A stretch of 33,238 nt of DNA from M55B111 sp964614065 (GTDB lineage Bacteria; Bipolaricaulota; Bipolaricaulia; M55B111): positions 1 through 33,238 of the forward strand of contig CAZTJJ010000012.1 in NCBI GenBank assembly GCA_964614065.1. Direction: 5' to 3'. Shown here piece by piece: positions 1-6,999 of this stretch (within the stretch, counting starts at the first letter, position 1; every line of letters starts with the position of its first letter). A program made the translations under genes and the position numbers. The notes beneath the pieces were generated by a model. The model made no database searches. It was not told the DNA's origin and saw only the letters and a program-made list of their open reading frames with translations.

Positions 1-73
1 GGAGCCGACGGGACTTGAACCCGTGACCTCGTGGATGCCGACCACGCGCTCTCCCAGTCTGAGCTACGGCCCC
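1..73 (-). tRNA. tRNA-Ala (anticodon GGC)
   Basis: The reverse complement folds into a full cloverleaf: a 7-bp acceptor stem with the G3:U70 wobble pair that marks alanine tRNAs, a 4-bp D stem, a 5-bp anticodon stem (CGTGG/CCACG) and a 5-bp T stem with a TTCAAGT loop. The anticodon loop is TCGGCAT, giving anticodon GGC (plus-strand positions 37-39). Position 33 is C instead of the almost invariant U. The acceptor stem ends exactly at window base 1, so the discriminator base and any encoded CCA lie outside the window. Confidence 0.95.
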
Positions 74-91
74 ATTGAGTTATTGGCTTAT

Positions 92-120
92 ATACTAAGC
101 TAGAGCCAAGCTTTATTCAA
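92..120 (-). promoter_or_regulatory. Putative promoter of the tRNA-Ala
   Basis: On the minus strand a -35-like TTGAAT (plus 115-120) and a -10-like TAGTAT (plus 92-97) are separated by 17 bp. Transcription would start about 10 nt before the mature tRNA 5' end. The -10 match is only moderate. Confidence 0.4.
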
Positions 121-186
121 CCAAATCAAGCTCTCAGTTCTGATGGTTTTTCGTTTCTGTTAAATCTGCATAGATCGAGTTTTGGC

Positions 187-215
187 TTGATTATTTTATT
201 TCCATAAGATATACT
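187..215 (+). promoter_or_regulatory. Promoter for the trpB2 leader transcript
   Basis: TTGATT (187-192) and TATACT (210-215) are separated by exactly 17 bp, a near-consensus sigma-70-type promoter. It predicts a transcript start near 222 and therefore a 5' leader of about 265 nt before trpB2, unlike the leaderless promoters elsewhere in this window. Confidence 0.6.
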
Positions 216-242
216 CATTTAAATTCATATAAGGTGATTTGC

Positions 243-284
243 ATGTATCAGATGAATGTTGGTGGTCGGGTTTGGCTCGTCTGA
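243..284 (+). CDS. Possible 13-residue leader peptide (MYQMNVGGRVWLV) upstream of trpB2
   Basis: A short ORF begins with ATG 5 nt after a good Shine-Dalgarno (AAGGTGA, 231-237) and sits about 20 nt downstream of a strong promoter. It contains one Trp codon near its end. Placement inside the long leader of a tryptophan-synthase gene suggests a transcription-attenuation or ribosome-stalling peptide. A single Trp codon is fewer than in classical trp leaders, so this is a tentative call resting on position and ribosome-binding site. Confidence 0.35.
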   Translation: MYQMNVGGRVWLV

Positions 285-348
285 AAGTGTAACATCCACT
301 CCTAATCATTCTTTTATACTCTCCATTCCCTTTCCATTCGTAACAGAT

Positions 349-378
349 AACCCCTCCGTAAGGGTTTATTCATTTTTT
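349..378 (+). terminator. Weak hairpin plus T-rich tract in the trpB2 leader (possible attenuator)
   Basis: AACCC (349-353) can pair with GGGTT (362-366) around an 8-nt loop, followed by a T-rich stretch to 378. A second pairing, CAGAAC (380-385) with GTTCTG (404-409), follows. The stem is only 5 bp, so termination would be weak. Together with the upstream mini-ORF it could form an attenuator. Confidence 0.25.
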
Positions 379-487
379 CCAGAACAACTGGAACCAGCTT
401 GGCGTTCTGCCTATTGCTAATACCGATTCATTTAGAACAACTTTTTTCTTGAATTTCAATTCATTCTAACCTGAGGAGGGTTTTACG

Positions 488-1804
488 ATGAACACAAAGA
501 TGATTTTTTTAGATCAAACAGAGCTACCCAAAAGATGGTTTAACCCGATACCTTTGTTTGAGGAACCACTGGACCCCCCGATTGACGGGATAAGCAAAGA
601 ACCAATTCCACCTGAACAGCTAATGGAGATTTTCCCGAAGCGATCCATTGAACTCGAAGTTAGCCAGGACATGTTTATCGATATACCCAAACCCGTACGG
701 GATGTTTACAAGCTATGGAGACCGACCCCATTAATACGGGCCACGAATTTGGAACAAAAGTTAGAAACGCCGGCCAAGATATACTTTAAGTACGAGGGCG
801 TTTCACCACCAGGAAGCCATAAACCAAATACTGCGCTTCCCCAGACTTACTACGCGAAACAGGAAGGTACCACTACTTTGACTACGGAGACGGGGGCGGG
901 ACAGTGGGGTAGTGCGTTGAGTTTTACTACCTCCCAATTTGATATGCACGTCAAGGTCTTTATGGTCAGGTGTAGCTATGACCAGAAACCCTTTCGGAAA
1001 TCGATGATCGAAACTTGGAACGGGGAAATAGTACCCAGTCCTTCGGATACAACGGAGTCAGGTAGGGCCTTTTTACAGCAGGATCCCGATACTAGTGGGA
1101 CGCTGGGAATGGCTATTAGTGAAGCAGTTGAACTTGCACTAAGCTCGGATAATACGAAATATTCTTTGGGAAGCGTCTTAAATCACGTGTTGATCCACCA
1201 ATCGATCCTTGGTTTGGAAACCAAAGATCAACTGGAAAAAGCTGGAGTTAAGCCGGATGTCTTAATTGGATGCGTCGGGGGAGGGAGTAACTTTGGAGGT
1301 CTCATATTACCATTTCTAAAGGATGTAATCGAGGATGGAAAGGACATTGATATTGTTGCTGTCGAGCCTACTGCATGTCCTACTTTGTCCAAGGGAGACG
1401 AGCGCTACGATTACGCGGACAGTGGGGAAATAACGCCGATGTTGAACATGTACACGCTGGGTCACAACTTCGTACCTGCGGGTATCCACGCCGGTGGTTT
1501 AAGATATCACGGAGTTGCCCCTATTCTCACTCGATTGAGGGACCTTGGCCTTCTGAGGCCCAAAGCTTATCCTCAGACGGATACATTTGAGGCTGCTCTT
1601 GAATTTGCCAATACCGAAGCCTATATCCCAGCACCTGAAACCTCACATGCTATAAAGGCAACAATCGACGAAGCCATTAAGGCTAGGGAAAACAACGAAG
1701 AGAAAACGATAGTGTTTAATTTCAGCGGACACGGTCATTTCGATATGTCCGCGTATGATGATTACTTGAGCGGAAATCTAGAGGACGTATACCACGAAGT
1801 GTAA
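488..1804 (+). CDS. trpB2: Tryptophan synthase beta-like protein, TrpB2 type
   Basis: PLP-dependent enzyme of the TrpB2 branch, which condenses indole with L-serine (or related beta-replacement) to give tryptophan in the cytoplasm. The 438 residues match the longer TrpB2 family. Visible elements are the PLP lysine K112 in GSHKPN, the catalytic-loop motif ETGAGQWG at 134-141 (E134 is the expected catalytic glutamate, and W in place of the H of TrpB1 is typical of TrpB2), and the phosphate-binding GGGSN at 264-268. The start is set by GAGGAGGG 8-14 nt upstream. No trpA is adjacent, which is usual for trpB2. The gene stands alone between a long leader and a strong terminator, so regulation through the leader is plausible. 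Confidence 0.95.
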   Translation: MNTKMIFLDQTELPKRWFNPIPLFEEPLDPPIDGISKEPIPPEQLMEIFPKRSIELEVSQDMFIDIPKPVRDVYKLWRPTPLIRATNLEQKLETPAKIYFKYEGVSPPGSHKPNTALPQTYYAKQEGTTTLTTETGAGQWGSALSFTTSQFDMHVKVFMVRCSYDQKPFRKSMIETWNGEIVPSPSDTTESGRAFLQQDPDTSGTLGMAISEAVELALSSDNTKYSLGSVLNHVLIHQSILGLETKDQLEKAGVKPDVLIGCVGGGSNFGGLILPFLKDVIEDGKDIDIVAVEPTACPTLSKGDERYDYADSGEITPMLNMYTLGHNFVPAGIHAGGLRYHGVAPILTRLRDLGLLRPKAYPQTDTFEAALEFANTEAYIPAPETSHAIKATIDEAIKARENNEEKTIVFNFSGHGHFDMSAYDDYLSGNLEDVYHEV

Positions 1805-1835
1805 ATCATTTACCTGTGATTAAGGACATTGCTTC

Positions 1836-1870
1836 AAAACGCGGGGCTCACCTCCCCGCGTTTTCTTTTT
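1836..1870 (+). terminator. Rho-independent terminator after trpB2
   Basis: A perfect inverted repeat, AAAACGCGGGG facing CCCCGCGTTTT with a 7-8 nt loop, is followed by CTTTTT. It is the clearest intrinsic terminator in the window and separates trpB2 from gatA. Confidence 0.9.
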
Positions 1871-1883
1871 AGGCCAGTGTAAT

Positions 1884-1911
1884 TTGAACAGGATCACCTG
1901 CCAGTTATAAT
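1884..1911 (+). promoter_or_regulatory. Promoter of gatA-mraY, leaderless type
   Basis: TTGAAC (1884-1889), a 16-bp spacer and a perfect TATAAT (1906-1911). The expected start near 1918 lies only about 7-10 nt before the TTG/ATG start codons of gatA, with no Shine-Dalgarno between. Confidence 0.65.
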
Positions 1912-1927
1912 ATTTTAACTTGCTTTG

Positions 1928-3355
1928 ATGGAGGTACTCCCAATTCATTTAAACGAATTGACTCTGCACGAACTTATTGACATACTGGATGAGGAACCTG
2001 ACAGAGTCGAGGAGCTTATCGACTCGCTGCTTCAGGCAATTGAACAGGCTGATCGGGACGTGAACGCCTATCTCCAAGTTGCCGATAGACAAACTTTACT
2101 GGAACAGTCAAACGAGCTGAAAGATAAACCCCTAAAGGGGATACCTGGAGCGATTAAAGATAATATTCAGACGCTAGGATTTAAAACGACTTGTGGCTCG
2201 AACTTTTTACGGAATTACGACTCAGTTTATGATGCAACCGTAATTAAGTTGCTAAAAGAGGCGGGGTCTCCAGTTCTCGGGAAAGTAAATTTAGATGAAT
2301 TTGCCATGGGTTCGTCCACGGAAAATTCTTGTTTCAAAACTACAAGGAACCCTCACGATTTCGATAGAGTGCCAGGAGGATCATCTGGTGGCTCTGCAGC
2401 TGCGGTTGCGACAGACGAGGCTATCTACGCTCTGGGTTCAGACACCGGTGGTTCCGTAAGGCATCCAGCCGCGTTTTGTGGCGTGGTAGGTTTGAAGCCA
2501 ACCTACGGTATGGTATCACGTTACGGTTTAACTGCTTTTGCATCCTCGTTGGACCAAATAGGGCCAATTACGAAGGACGTATACGATGCTGCGTTGGTAC
2601 TCAATTATATTGGCAAAAAGGATGAAATGGATTCGACGTCAGCAGTTGAGCAAACCACAGATTATACCAAAGCGATAGGGGAAGGGATCAAAGGGCTAAA
2701 AATCGGCTTTCCGAAAGAGTATTTTGGCAGTGAGTTGGACGCAAGCATTCAGAAGAAAGCAGCCAAGTGGAAAGCTACTTTCGAGGGTTTAGATGCTGAA
2801 GTTCGTGAGATTTCCCTTCCTCACACGGAGTACGCTATAGCAACTTACTATCTCATATCTAGTTCTGAAGCCAGTGCAAACTTGGCAAGATTTGATGGAG
2901 TCAGATACACAAGTCGAGCGGATGTTGACACGATTGAAGAACTGTTTTCCAGGAGTAGAGATGAAGGGTTTGGCCCAGAAGTAAAGAGAAGAATTCTTCT
3001 TGGTACTTACGCGTTGTCCGCCGGATATTACGATGAATACTATGGCAAGGCGCAGAAAACTAGAAGATTGATAAAACAGGATTTCGACAAAGCTTTTGAG
3101 GAGATAGATTTGATTGCCGCACCTACTTCCCCAACCCCTGCATTCAAGATTGGTGAAAAGATAGAGGATCCGCTAGAAATGTACCTTTCTGACATATTCA
3201 GTGTGCCTCCCAACTTGGCGGGAATTCCAGCCATGTCGATACCGGCTGGGAAGGTCGATAGTTTACCCGTCGGTATGCAATTGATGGGAGAAAGTTTATC
3301 AGAGAAGTTGATATTCAAAGCCGGATACGCGTTTGAACAAGAATTTATAGATTAA
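1928..3355 (+). CDS. gatA: Aspartyl/glutamyl-tRNA(Asn/Gln) amidotransferase subunit A
   Basis: GatA hydrolyses glutamine (or asparagine) and channels ammonia to GatB, which amidates Glu-tRNA(Gln) or Asp-tRNA(Asn). It is an amidase-signature protein of about 475 aa, the usual family length. Numbering from the in-frame TTG at 1925, the Ser-cisSer-Lys triad is K78 (GAIKDN), S153/S154 in GGSSGGS and the nucleophile S177 in GSDTGGS. The start is unusual: TTG (1925) and ATG (1928) are adjacent, no Shine-Dalgarno precedes them, and a GGAGGT (1930-1935) lies inside the coding start. The nearby TATAAT suggests a leaderless message. mraY follows after 37 nt, so the two are probably co-transcribed. gatB and gatC are not in the window. 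Confidence 0.96.
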   Translation: MEVLPIHLNELTLHELIDILDEEPDRVEELIDSLLQAIEQADRDVNAYLQVADRQTLLEQSNELKDKPLKGIPGAIKDNIQTLGFKTTCGSNFLRNYDSVYDATVIKLLKEAGSPVLGKVNLDEFAMGSSTENSCFKTTRNPHDFDRVPGGSSGGSAAAVATDEAIYALGSDTGGSVRHPAAFCGVVGLKPTYGMVSRYGLTAFASSLDQIGPITKDVYDAALVLNYIGKKDEMDSTSAVEQTTDYTKAIGEGIKGLKIGFPKEYFGSELDASIQKKAAKWKATFEGLDAEVREISLPHTEYAIATYYLISSSEASANLARFDGVRYTSRADVDTIEELFSRSRDEGFGPEVKRRILLGTYALSAGYYDEYYGKAQKTRRLIKQDFDKAFEEIDLIAAPTSPTPAFKIGEKIEDPLEMYLSDIFSVPPNLAGIPAMSIPAGKVDSLPVGMQLMGESLSEKLIFKAGYAFEQEFID

Positions 3356-3392
3356 ATCGTTTGTCAGACTTCAAATAACACGGGGAGACTAA

Positions 3393-4415
3393 GTGTCTTC
3401 TGCTACTATATTTAGCACCTTCATAGCTTCGATCATTGGTCTTTTTATCACCCTACTGTTTACCCACTCCATTATTAGATTGATGAAAAAACTGAAACTC
3501 GGGCAATATATAAGAACTTGGGGGCCGACTCTCCACCAACACAAAAGTGGTACTCCAACTATGGGTGGCTTAGCTATTCTTGTTGGACTTGGATGTTCGA
3601 TATGTTATCTCTGGTTTCAGGTGCCGTCGATAAGAAATTATCTCACGTTAATATTGATTTCCACATTTGGGTTTGGCCTCATTGGTATTGTAGACGATTT
3701 GATTAGCCTTAGGGCTGGCAAGTCAAAGGGGCTAGGGGCAATACAAAAGATAATTGGTCAATGTGTGGTGTCCGTGGTATTTCTATATTTTGCGATTGAG
3801 CTTTTAGAAAGCCCGGTTCAGATAATGATTCCGTTTCGTATAAATGAAATAGTACTACCGGTTTATCTATTTTATGTTATCGTTTTGGTAATCGTAGTTG
3901 GTACGGTGAACAGCTTAAATTTGACAGATGGTCTGGATGGACTAGCTATAGGTGCAACTATTGTTACCATTGTGGGTTTTACCGTGTTTGTTACGCCGTG
4001 TCTATTGGCAGCCCTGATACCGTTTATCGCGGTGGGGATTGTATTTTTTTGGTTTAACTTTCACCCGGCGAAGGTTTTTATGGGTGATACCGGCGCCTTC
4101 GCTCTAGGGGGATTTATTGGGGCTGTAACGGTGATCACCAGGAGCGAGTTGTACTTACCCTTTCTGGGTTTTTTGTTTTTTCTCGATGCCCTATCTGTCA
4201 TAGTTCAGGTTACATATTATAAAGTCTGCGGGAGAAGAATATTCAAGATAAGCCCCCTTCACCACCACTTTGAAAAAGCAACTGGAATCGATTACGAGTA
4301 CTTATTGCCCAATCTCGAGTGGGATGAACCCTTAATTACCGCAAGACTTTTAGTATTACATTCTTTGGCTGTAGGGGCGGGAGTGTTTATTTACTTTTAC
4401 TGGACCCCGGTGTAG
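3393..4415 (+). CDS. mraY: Phospho-N-acetylmuramoyl-pentapeptide-transferase MraY
   Basis: Integral membrane enzyme that transfers phospho-MurNAc-pentapeptide from UDP to undecaprenyl phosphate, making lipid I for peptidoglycan. The 340 residues form about ten hydrophobic segments. Family motifs are all present: HQHKSGTPTMGG (48-59), the DD pair D101-D102, NLTDGLDGLAIG (176-187), FMGDTGAFALGG (229-240) and the cytoplasmic PLHHHFE histidines near 290-292. The GTG start is preceded by CACGGGGAG. It lies directly behind gatA and away from the usual division/cell-wall cluster. Its presence is the best single indication that the organism is a walled bacterium. Confidence 0.97.
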   Translation: MSSATIFSTFIASIIGLFITLLFTHSIIRLMKKLKLGQYIRTWGPTLHQHKSGTPTMGGLAILVGLGCSICYLWFQVPSIRNYLTLILISTFGFGLIGIVDDLISLRAGKSKGLGAIQKIIGQCVVSVVFLYFAIELLESPVQIMIPFRINEIVLPVYLFYVIVLVIVVGTVNSLNLTDGLDGLAIGATIVTIVGFTVFVTPCLLAALIPFIAVGIVFFWFNFHPAKVFMGDTGAFALGGFIGAVTVITRSELYLPFLGFLFFLDALSVIVQVTYYKVCGRRIFKISPLHHHFEKATGIDYEYLLPNLEWDEPLITARLLVLHSLAVGAGVFIYFYWTPV

Positions 4416-4422
4416 AAGTGCA

Positions 4423-4450
4423 CGCATTCAGGTGATACACTGGGAGTGCG
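4423..4450. terminator. Possible bidirectional terminator hairpin between mraY and rmlA
   Basis: CGCATTC (4423-4429) pairs with GAGTGCG (4444-4450), with one G-T wobble, in the 37-bp gap between two convergent genes. There is no clear T-run on either side, so function is uncertain. Confidence 0.3.
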
Positions 4451-4452
4451 GA

Positions 4453-5502
4453 TTACTTGCCAAGCTTGGTTTGGTTTCCGGCTAACAATCTGCATTTCTG
4501 TTTGTGTAGCAATATCTCTGAACCAGAACCAACTATGGATTGAGTTAGGTTTACCTTTTCTAGGTTGACCTCGCTCATTATGATTGATTCCTTTAAGTGG
4601 GATTGCTTTATCTCACTACCTTCCCCCACGGAAACATACGGACCGATAGTGGAGTTTTGTATATGAACTCCATCTGCAATAGAAACGGGCCCTATTATCT
4701 TACTATCGGTGGCTTCAACGGTTTGCTCAATTTGTATCTTTTTCTTAGTAGTAAGTTCCACCTGATGCAGTTTGCCAGCAATTTCTTCACTCAACTCGTC
4801 GAGTAAAATCCTGTTTGCAGTAATTGCATCTGACGGTCTCCCCACGTCAAGCCACCAGCCTGAAATCTGGGAGTAGGTAACGGGGTTATCGAGATCGATC
4901 AAGGTCTGAATCGCATCGGTTATTTCCAGCTCGCCTCTATCCGAAGGGTCGATTTTCTCTATGGCCGAAAAAATCTCTGAGGTAAATGCATACGCACCAA
5001 CAATGGCAAGATTTGTAGGGGGGTTGTCAGGTTTTTCGACCAACCGAGCTATATGTTGACCGTCAAGTTCGACAACTCCAAAGCGCTCGGGGTCGTCTAC
5101 TGCTGCGAGTAGAATCGATGCGGCAACATTGGTGCGTTGGAAGTTCTCGATCATTGACTTGAGGTCGGATTCGAGAAGATTATCTCCAAGGTAGACGAAG
5201 AAATCCTCGCCATCGACGTACTTTTCAGCACAGGCCACAGCGTGGGCAAGACCTTTGGGGTCCTCTTGAGGTATGTAATCTATGGAAGCTCCCCATTTGC
5301 TGGAGCCTAGAGTCTCTTTGTACAGCGATGCCATTTCAGGTGAGACCACCAACCCGATCTCAGTGATACCAGCGTCAATGATTTTTTCTACGTTGTAGCG
5401 CAATAACTCTTTATTAGCAATAGGTATCAAATGTTTGGGCACCGAAAAACTGATTGGACGCATCCTCGTTCCCTTTCCAGCACAGAGAAATACTGCTTTC
5501 AC
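4453..5502 (-). CDS. rmlA: Glucose-1-phosphate thymidylyltransferase, long form (sugar nucleotidyltransferase)
   Basis: Transfers dTMP (or another NMP) to glucose 1-phosphate, giving an activated sugar for surface polysaccharides. The N-terminal nucleotidyltransferase domain shows the signature AGKGTRMRP, the lysine in SVPKHL, and YLGDN, VEKP, RGELEITD and GWWLDVGRPSD. The roughly 120-residue C-terminus is a left-handed beta-helix of hexapeptide-like repeats (IIGPVSI, STIGPYV). This two-domain layout and about 350 residues fit the long RmlA form rather than short RmlA. I place the start at the GTG at 5502, which follows AGAGGTGA at good spacing and gives MKAVFLCAGKG as in relatives; a GTG nine bases upstream (5511) lacks a usable ribosome site. 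The exact sugar and nucleotide cannot be read from sequence. Confidence 0.85.
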   Translation of the reverse strand: MKAVFLCAGKGTRMRPISFSVPKHLIPIANKELLRYNVEKIIDAGITEIGLVVSPEMASLYKETLGSSKWGASIDYIPQEDPKGLAHAVACAEKYVDGEDFFVYLGDNLLESDLKSMIENFQRTNVAASILLAAVDDPERFGVVELDGQHIARLVEKPDNPPTNLAIVGAYAFTSEIFSAIEKIDPSDRGELEITDAIQTLIDLDNPVTYSQISGWWLDVGRPSDAITANRILLDELSEEIAGKLHQVELTTKKKIQIEQTVEATDSKIIGPVSIADGVHIQNSTIGPYVSVGEGSEIKQSHLKESIIMSEVNLEKVNLTQSIVGSGSEILLHKQKCRLLAGNQTKLGK

Positions 5503-5575
5503 TTTGGTCACCTCTAATTTTCACGTTAACTATAAGATTTTGTCTCTTAACATCATTCCTATCAACAAAGGAAAG

Positions 5576-5651
5576 CCGAGATTGCTACTCATTTATGTAC
5601 TATGAACTAAGTTGTCTACCAAATAAGACTGTTTTCATTGGTCAATCTCGG
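5576..5651 (-). ncRNA. Candidate structured leader RNA (three-way junction) of rmlA
   Basis: On the minus strand, downstream of a TATAAT, CCGAGATTG (5651-5643) pairs perfectly with CAATCTCGG (5584-5576), a 9-bp closing stem. Immediately inside, ACCAA (5642-5638) pairs with TTGGT (5622-5618). GTTCAT (5607-5602) pairs with ATGAGT (5592-5587) with two wobbles. The three helices make a compact junction about 75 nt before the rmlA ribosome site. I do not recognise a known riboswitch class. Only the 9-bp helix is strong evidence by itself. Confidence 0.35.
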
Positions 5652-5663
5652 TCAGTTGCCAGG

Positions 5664-5669
5664 ATTATA
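5664..5669 (-). promoter_or_regulatory. Possible -10 element for rmlA
   Basis: The minus strand reads a perfect TATAAT here, which would start transcription near 5657, just before the first helix of the candidate leader RNA. No good -35 is visible. Because ATTATAAT is palindromic, the plus strand also carries a TATAAT (5666-5671). Confidence 0.4.
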
Positions 5670-6209
5670 ATTAATAACACTCGATTAGGAAACTTCTCGG
5701 CCCCAATTTGTCCAGCTACATGCCGTGATAATTTGATGAATTTGTATACCTGTAGAATTCCAGCTCGAGTGACGGACCAACTACCTTTTTCAAGTTTTCT
5801 TAGCGTGAATCAGCCCACTTGGCGAAGTTGTCTTAACCTTGAATAGGTTGCCAGTATTATACGAAGAAACAACCTAGTTAAAAAGGAATGCAAATATCTA
5901 GTTGCAGAACTTGATAATCATTATACCAATTGAAAATGTCTTAGATTAGATTTAGATTTTTACTTAGGCTGAGCATTCCCACACTTTTATTGAAACATTT
6001 AAGTCCTCGTATGATCAATTTGAGAATAGAAAACTGGGTGCTGGTCAGGGTTTTACAAAAGAGACTTGAGTTGGTTGGTTTGCTTACACCCACTGAGTGT
6101 GAGAACAGGTTTGATTGAAGAAGAGTAAGTTGTCCTTGTATTCTTTGATAGAGATTGATCAAGAAGGAGCAAACCACTCAATTTACATTGTTAGAAAGGA
6201 AGGTGAATT
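5670..6209. other. 540-bp intergenic region without a convincing gene
   Basis: No ORF here has a ribosome site and protein-like composition. A 15-nt near-repeat, GTTGCCAG-N-ATTATA, occurs at 5655-5669 and again at 5847-5861. A possible promoter for mobB is TTGAAG (6115-6120) with TATTCT (6139-6144) at 18-bp spacing. The last 15 nt carry the strong mobB Shine-Dalgarno AAGGAAGGTGA. Confidence 0.5.
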
Positions 6210-6920
6210 ATGAGAAAGTTATCGACTATTGTCATATACGGATATTCTGGTTCAGGAAAGACGACGCTTATTGTGAACTTAATTAATGATCTCACCAAGG
6301 AAGGTCACAGGGTTTGTACGGTAAAACATAAACCTGCTGAAATATCAATTGATCAAGAGGGAAAAGATACATGGAAGCACGTGAATGCAGGTTCAAACTT
6401 GACGGCTTTTTCCACCAATATCGAGACGGATTTTATCCTTCCAGGGGAGTTAAACTTGGAAAAGACTACTGAGATAATCGGAGAAATAACTGACTGTGAT
6501 TTAATTTTGGCTGAGGGGTTCAAGGGTACGAAATTCCCAAAAATAGCCGTGGGGGACATCGAACGAAAAGAGGCAACACTCATTAGATACCAGGATAACA
6601 TAGAGGATATCCTGGAGGTCATACAACAGGAGATGAAAACTACTAATATGGAGAATAAGCTCCCGGGATTGGATTGTGGGCTTTGTGGGCACGCGACTTG
6701 TAGAGAGATGGCTGAGGAAATCATGGCCGGGAACAAGGAATTAGATGATTGTCAGATTAGAGGAAGCAAACGGGAACTTGAGTTAAAAGTTGATGGCAAG
6801 GAGATACCGTTAGAGCCTTTCCCCGCGAACATAATTAGGTATGGGTTGAGGGGTATGCTAGAAACATTAAAAGGCGTGGATGAAGACGTACAAAATATTT
6901 CCCTAGAGGCTGAATACTAA
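6210..6920 (+). CDS. mobB: MobB-type GTPase fused to a C-terminal 4Fe-4S domain
   Basis: MobB proteins bind GTP and assist attachment of GMP to molybdopterin (Mo/W cofactor guanylylation). Residues 1-140 are the MobB P-loop domain: Walker A GYSGSGKTT (11-19), the TVKHKP strand and LILAEGFKG (98-106). After a linker, residues 150-185 hold C156-X2-C159-X4-C164-X16-C181, the spacing of the small Fe-S domain (PF04060 type) also found in RnfB and corrinoid Fe-S proteins. At 236 aa it is clearly longer than plain MobB of about 170 aa. Such fusions are known mainly from anaerobes. The start is fixed by AAGGAAGGTGA. It is a single gene with no other cofactor gene adjacent. Confidence 0.85.
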   Translation: MRKLSTIVIYGYSGSGKTTLIVNLINDLTKEGHRVCTVKHKPAEISIDQEGKDTWKHVNAGSNLTAFSTNIETDFILPGELNLEKTTEIIGEITDCDLILAEGFKGTKFPKIAVGDIERKEATLIRYQDNIEDILEVIQQEMKTTNMENKLPGLDCGLCGHATCREMAEEIMAGNKELDDCQIRGSKRELELKVDGKEIPLEPFPANIIRYGLRGMLETLKGVDEDVQNISLEAEY

Positions 6921-6960
6921 GGCAGTTTCGGTATCTTGGACGGAGCTCGTTGATTGGGCT

Positions 6961-6988
6961 TTTACGGAGTTATTTACTCAAGTATAAT
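6961..6988 (+). promoter_or_regulatory. Promoter of uvrA-uvrC, leaderless type
   Basis: TTTACG (6961-6966), a 16-bp spacer and perfect TATAAT (6983-6988). Only 11 nt separate the -10 from the uvrA ATG, so the message should begin within a few nucleotides of the start codon. No Shine-Dalgarno is present. Confidence 0.6.
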
Positions 6989-6999
6989 TTGTTAAGAAT

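Noticed and set aside
222..487. T-box or other known riboswitch in the trpB2 leader
   Set aside because: The conserved T-box antiterminator sequence is absent, and I could match no other riboswitch core. The mini-ORF and hairpins were kept as a separate, weaker observation.
5454..5846. 130-codon plus-strand open frame overlapping the start of rmlA
   Set aside because: No ribosome site, odd composition with scattered Cys and Ser, and it runs antisense into the well-supported rmlA start and the candidate leader RNA.
5941..6177. 78-codon minus-strand open frame before mobB
   Set aside because: Non-ATG start without a Shine-Dalgarno and no recognisable family; low-complexity Leu/Ser-rich translation typical of A+T-rich spacer.
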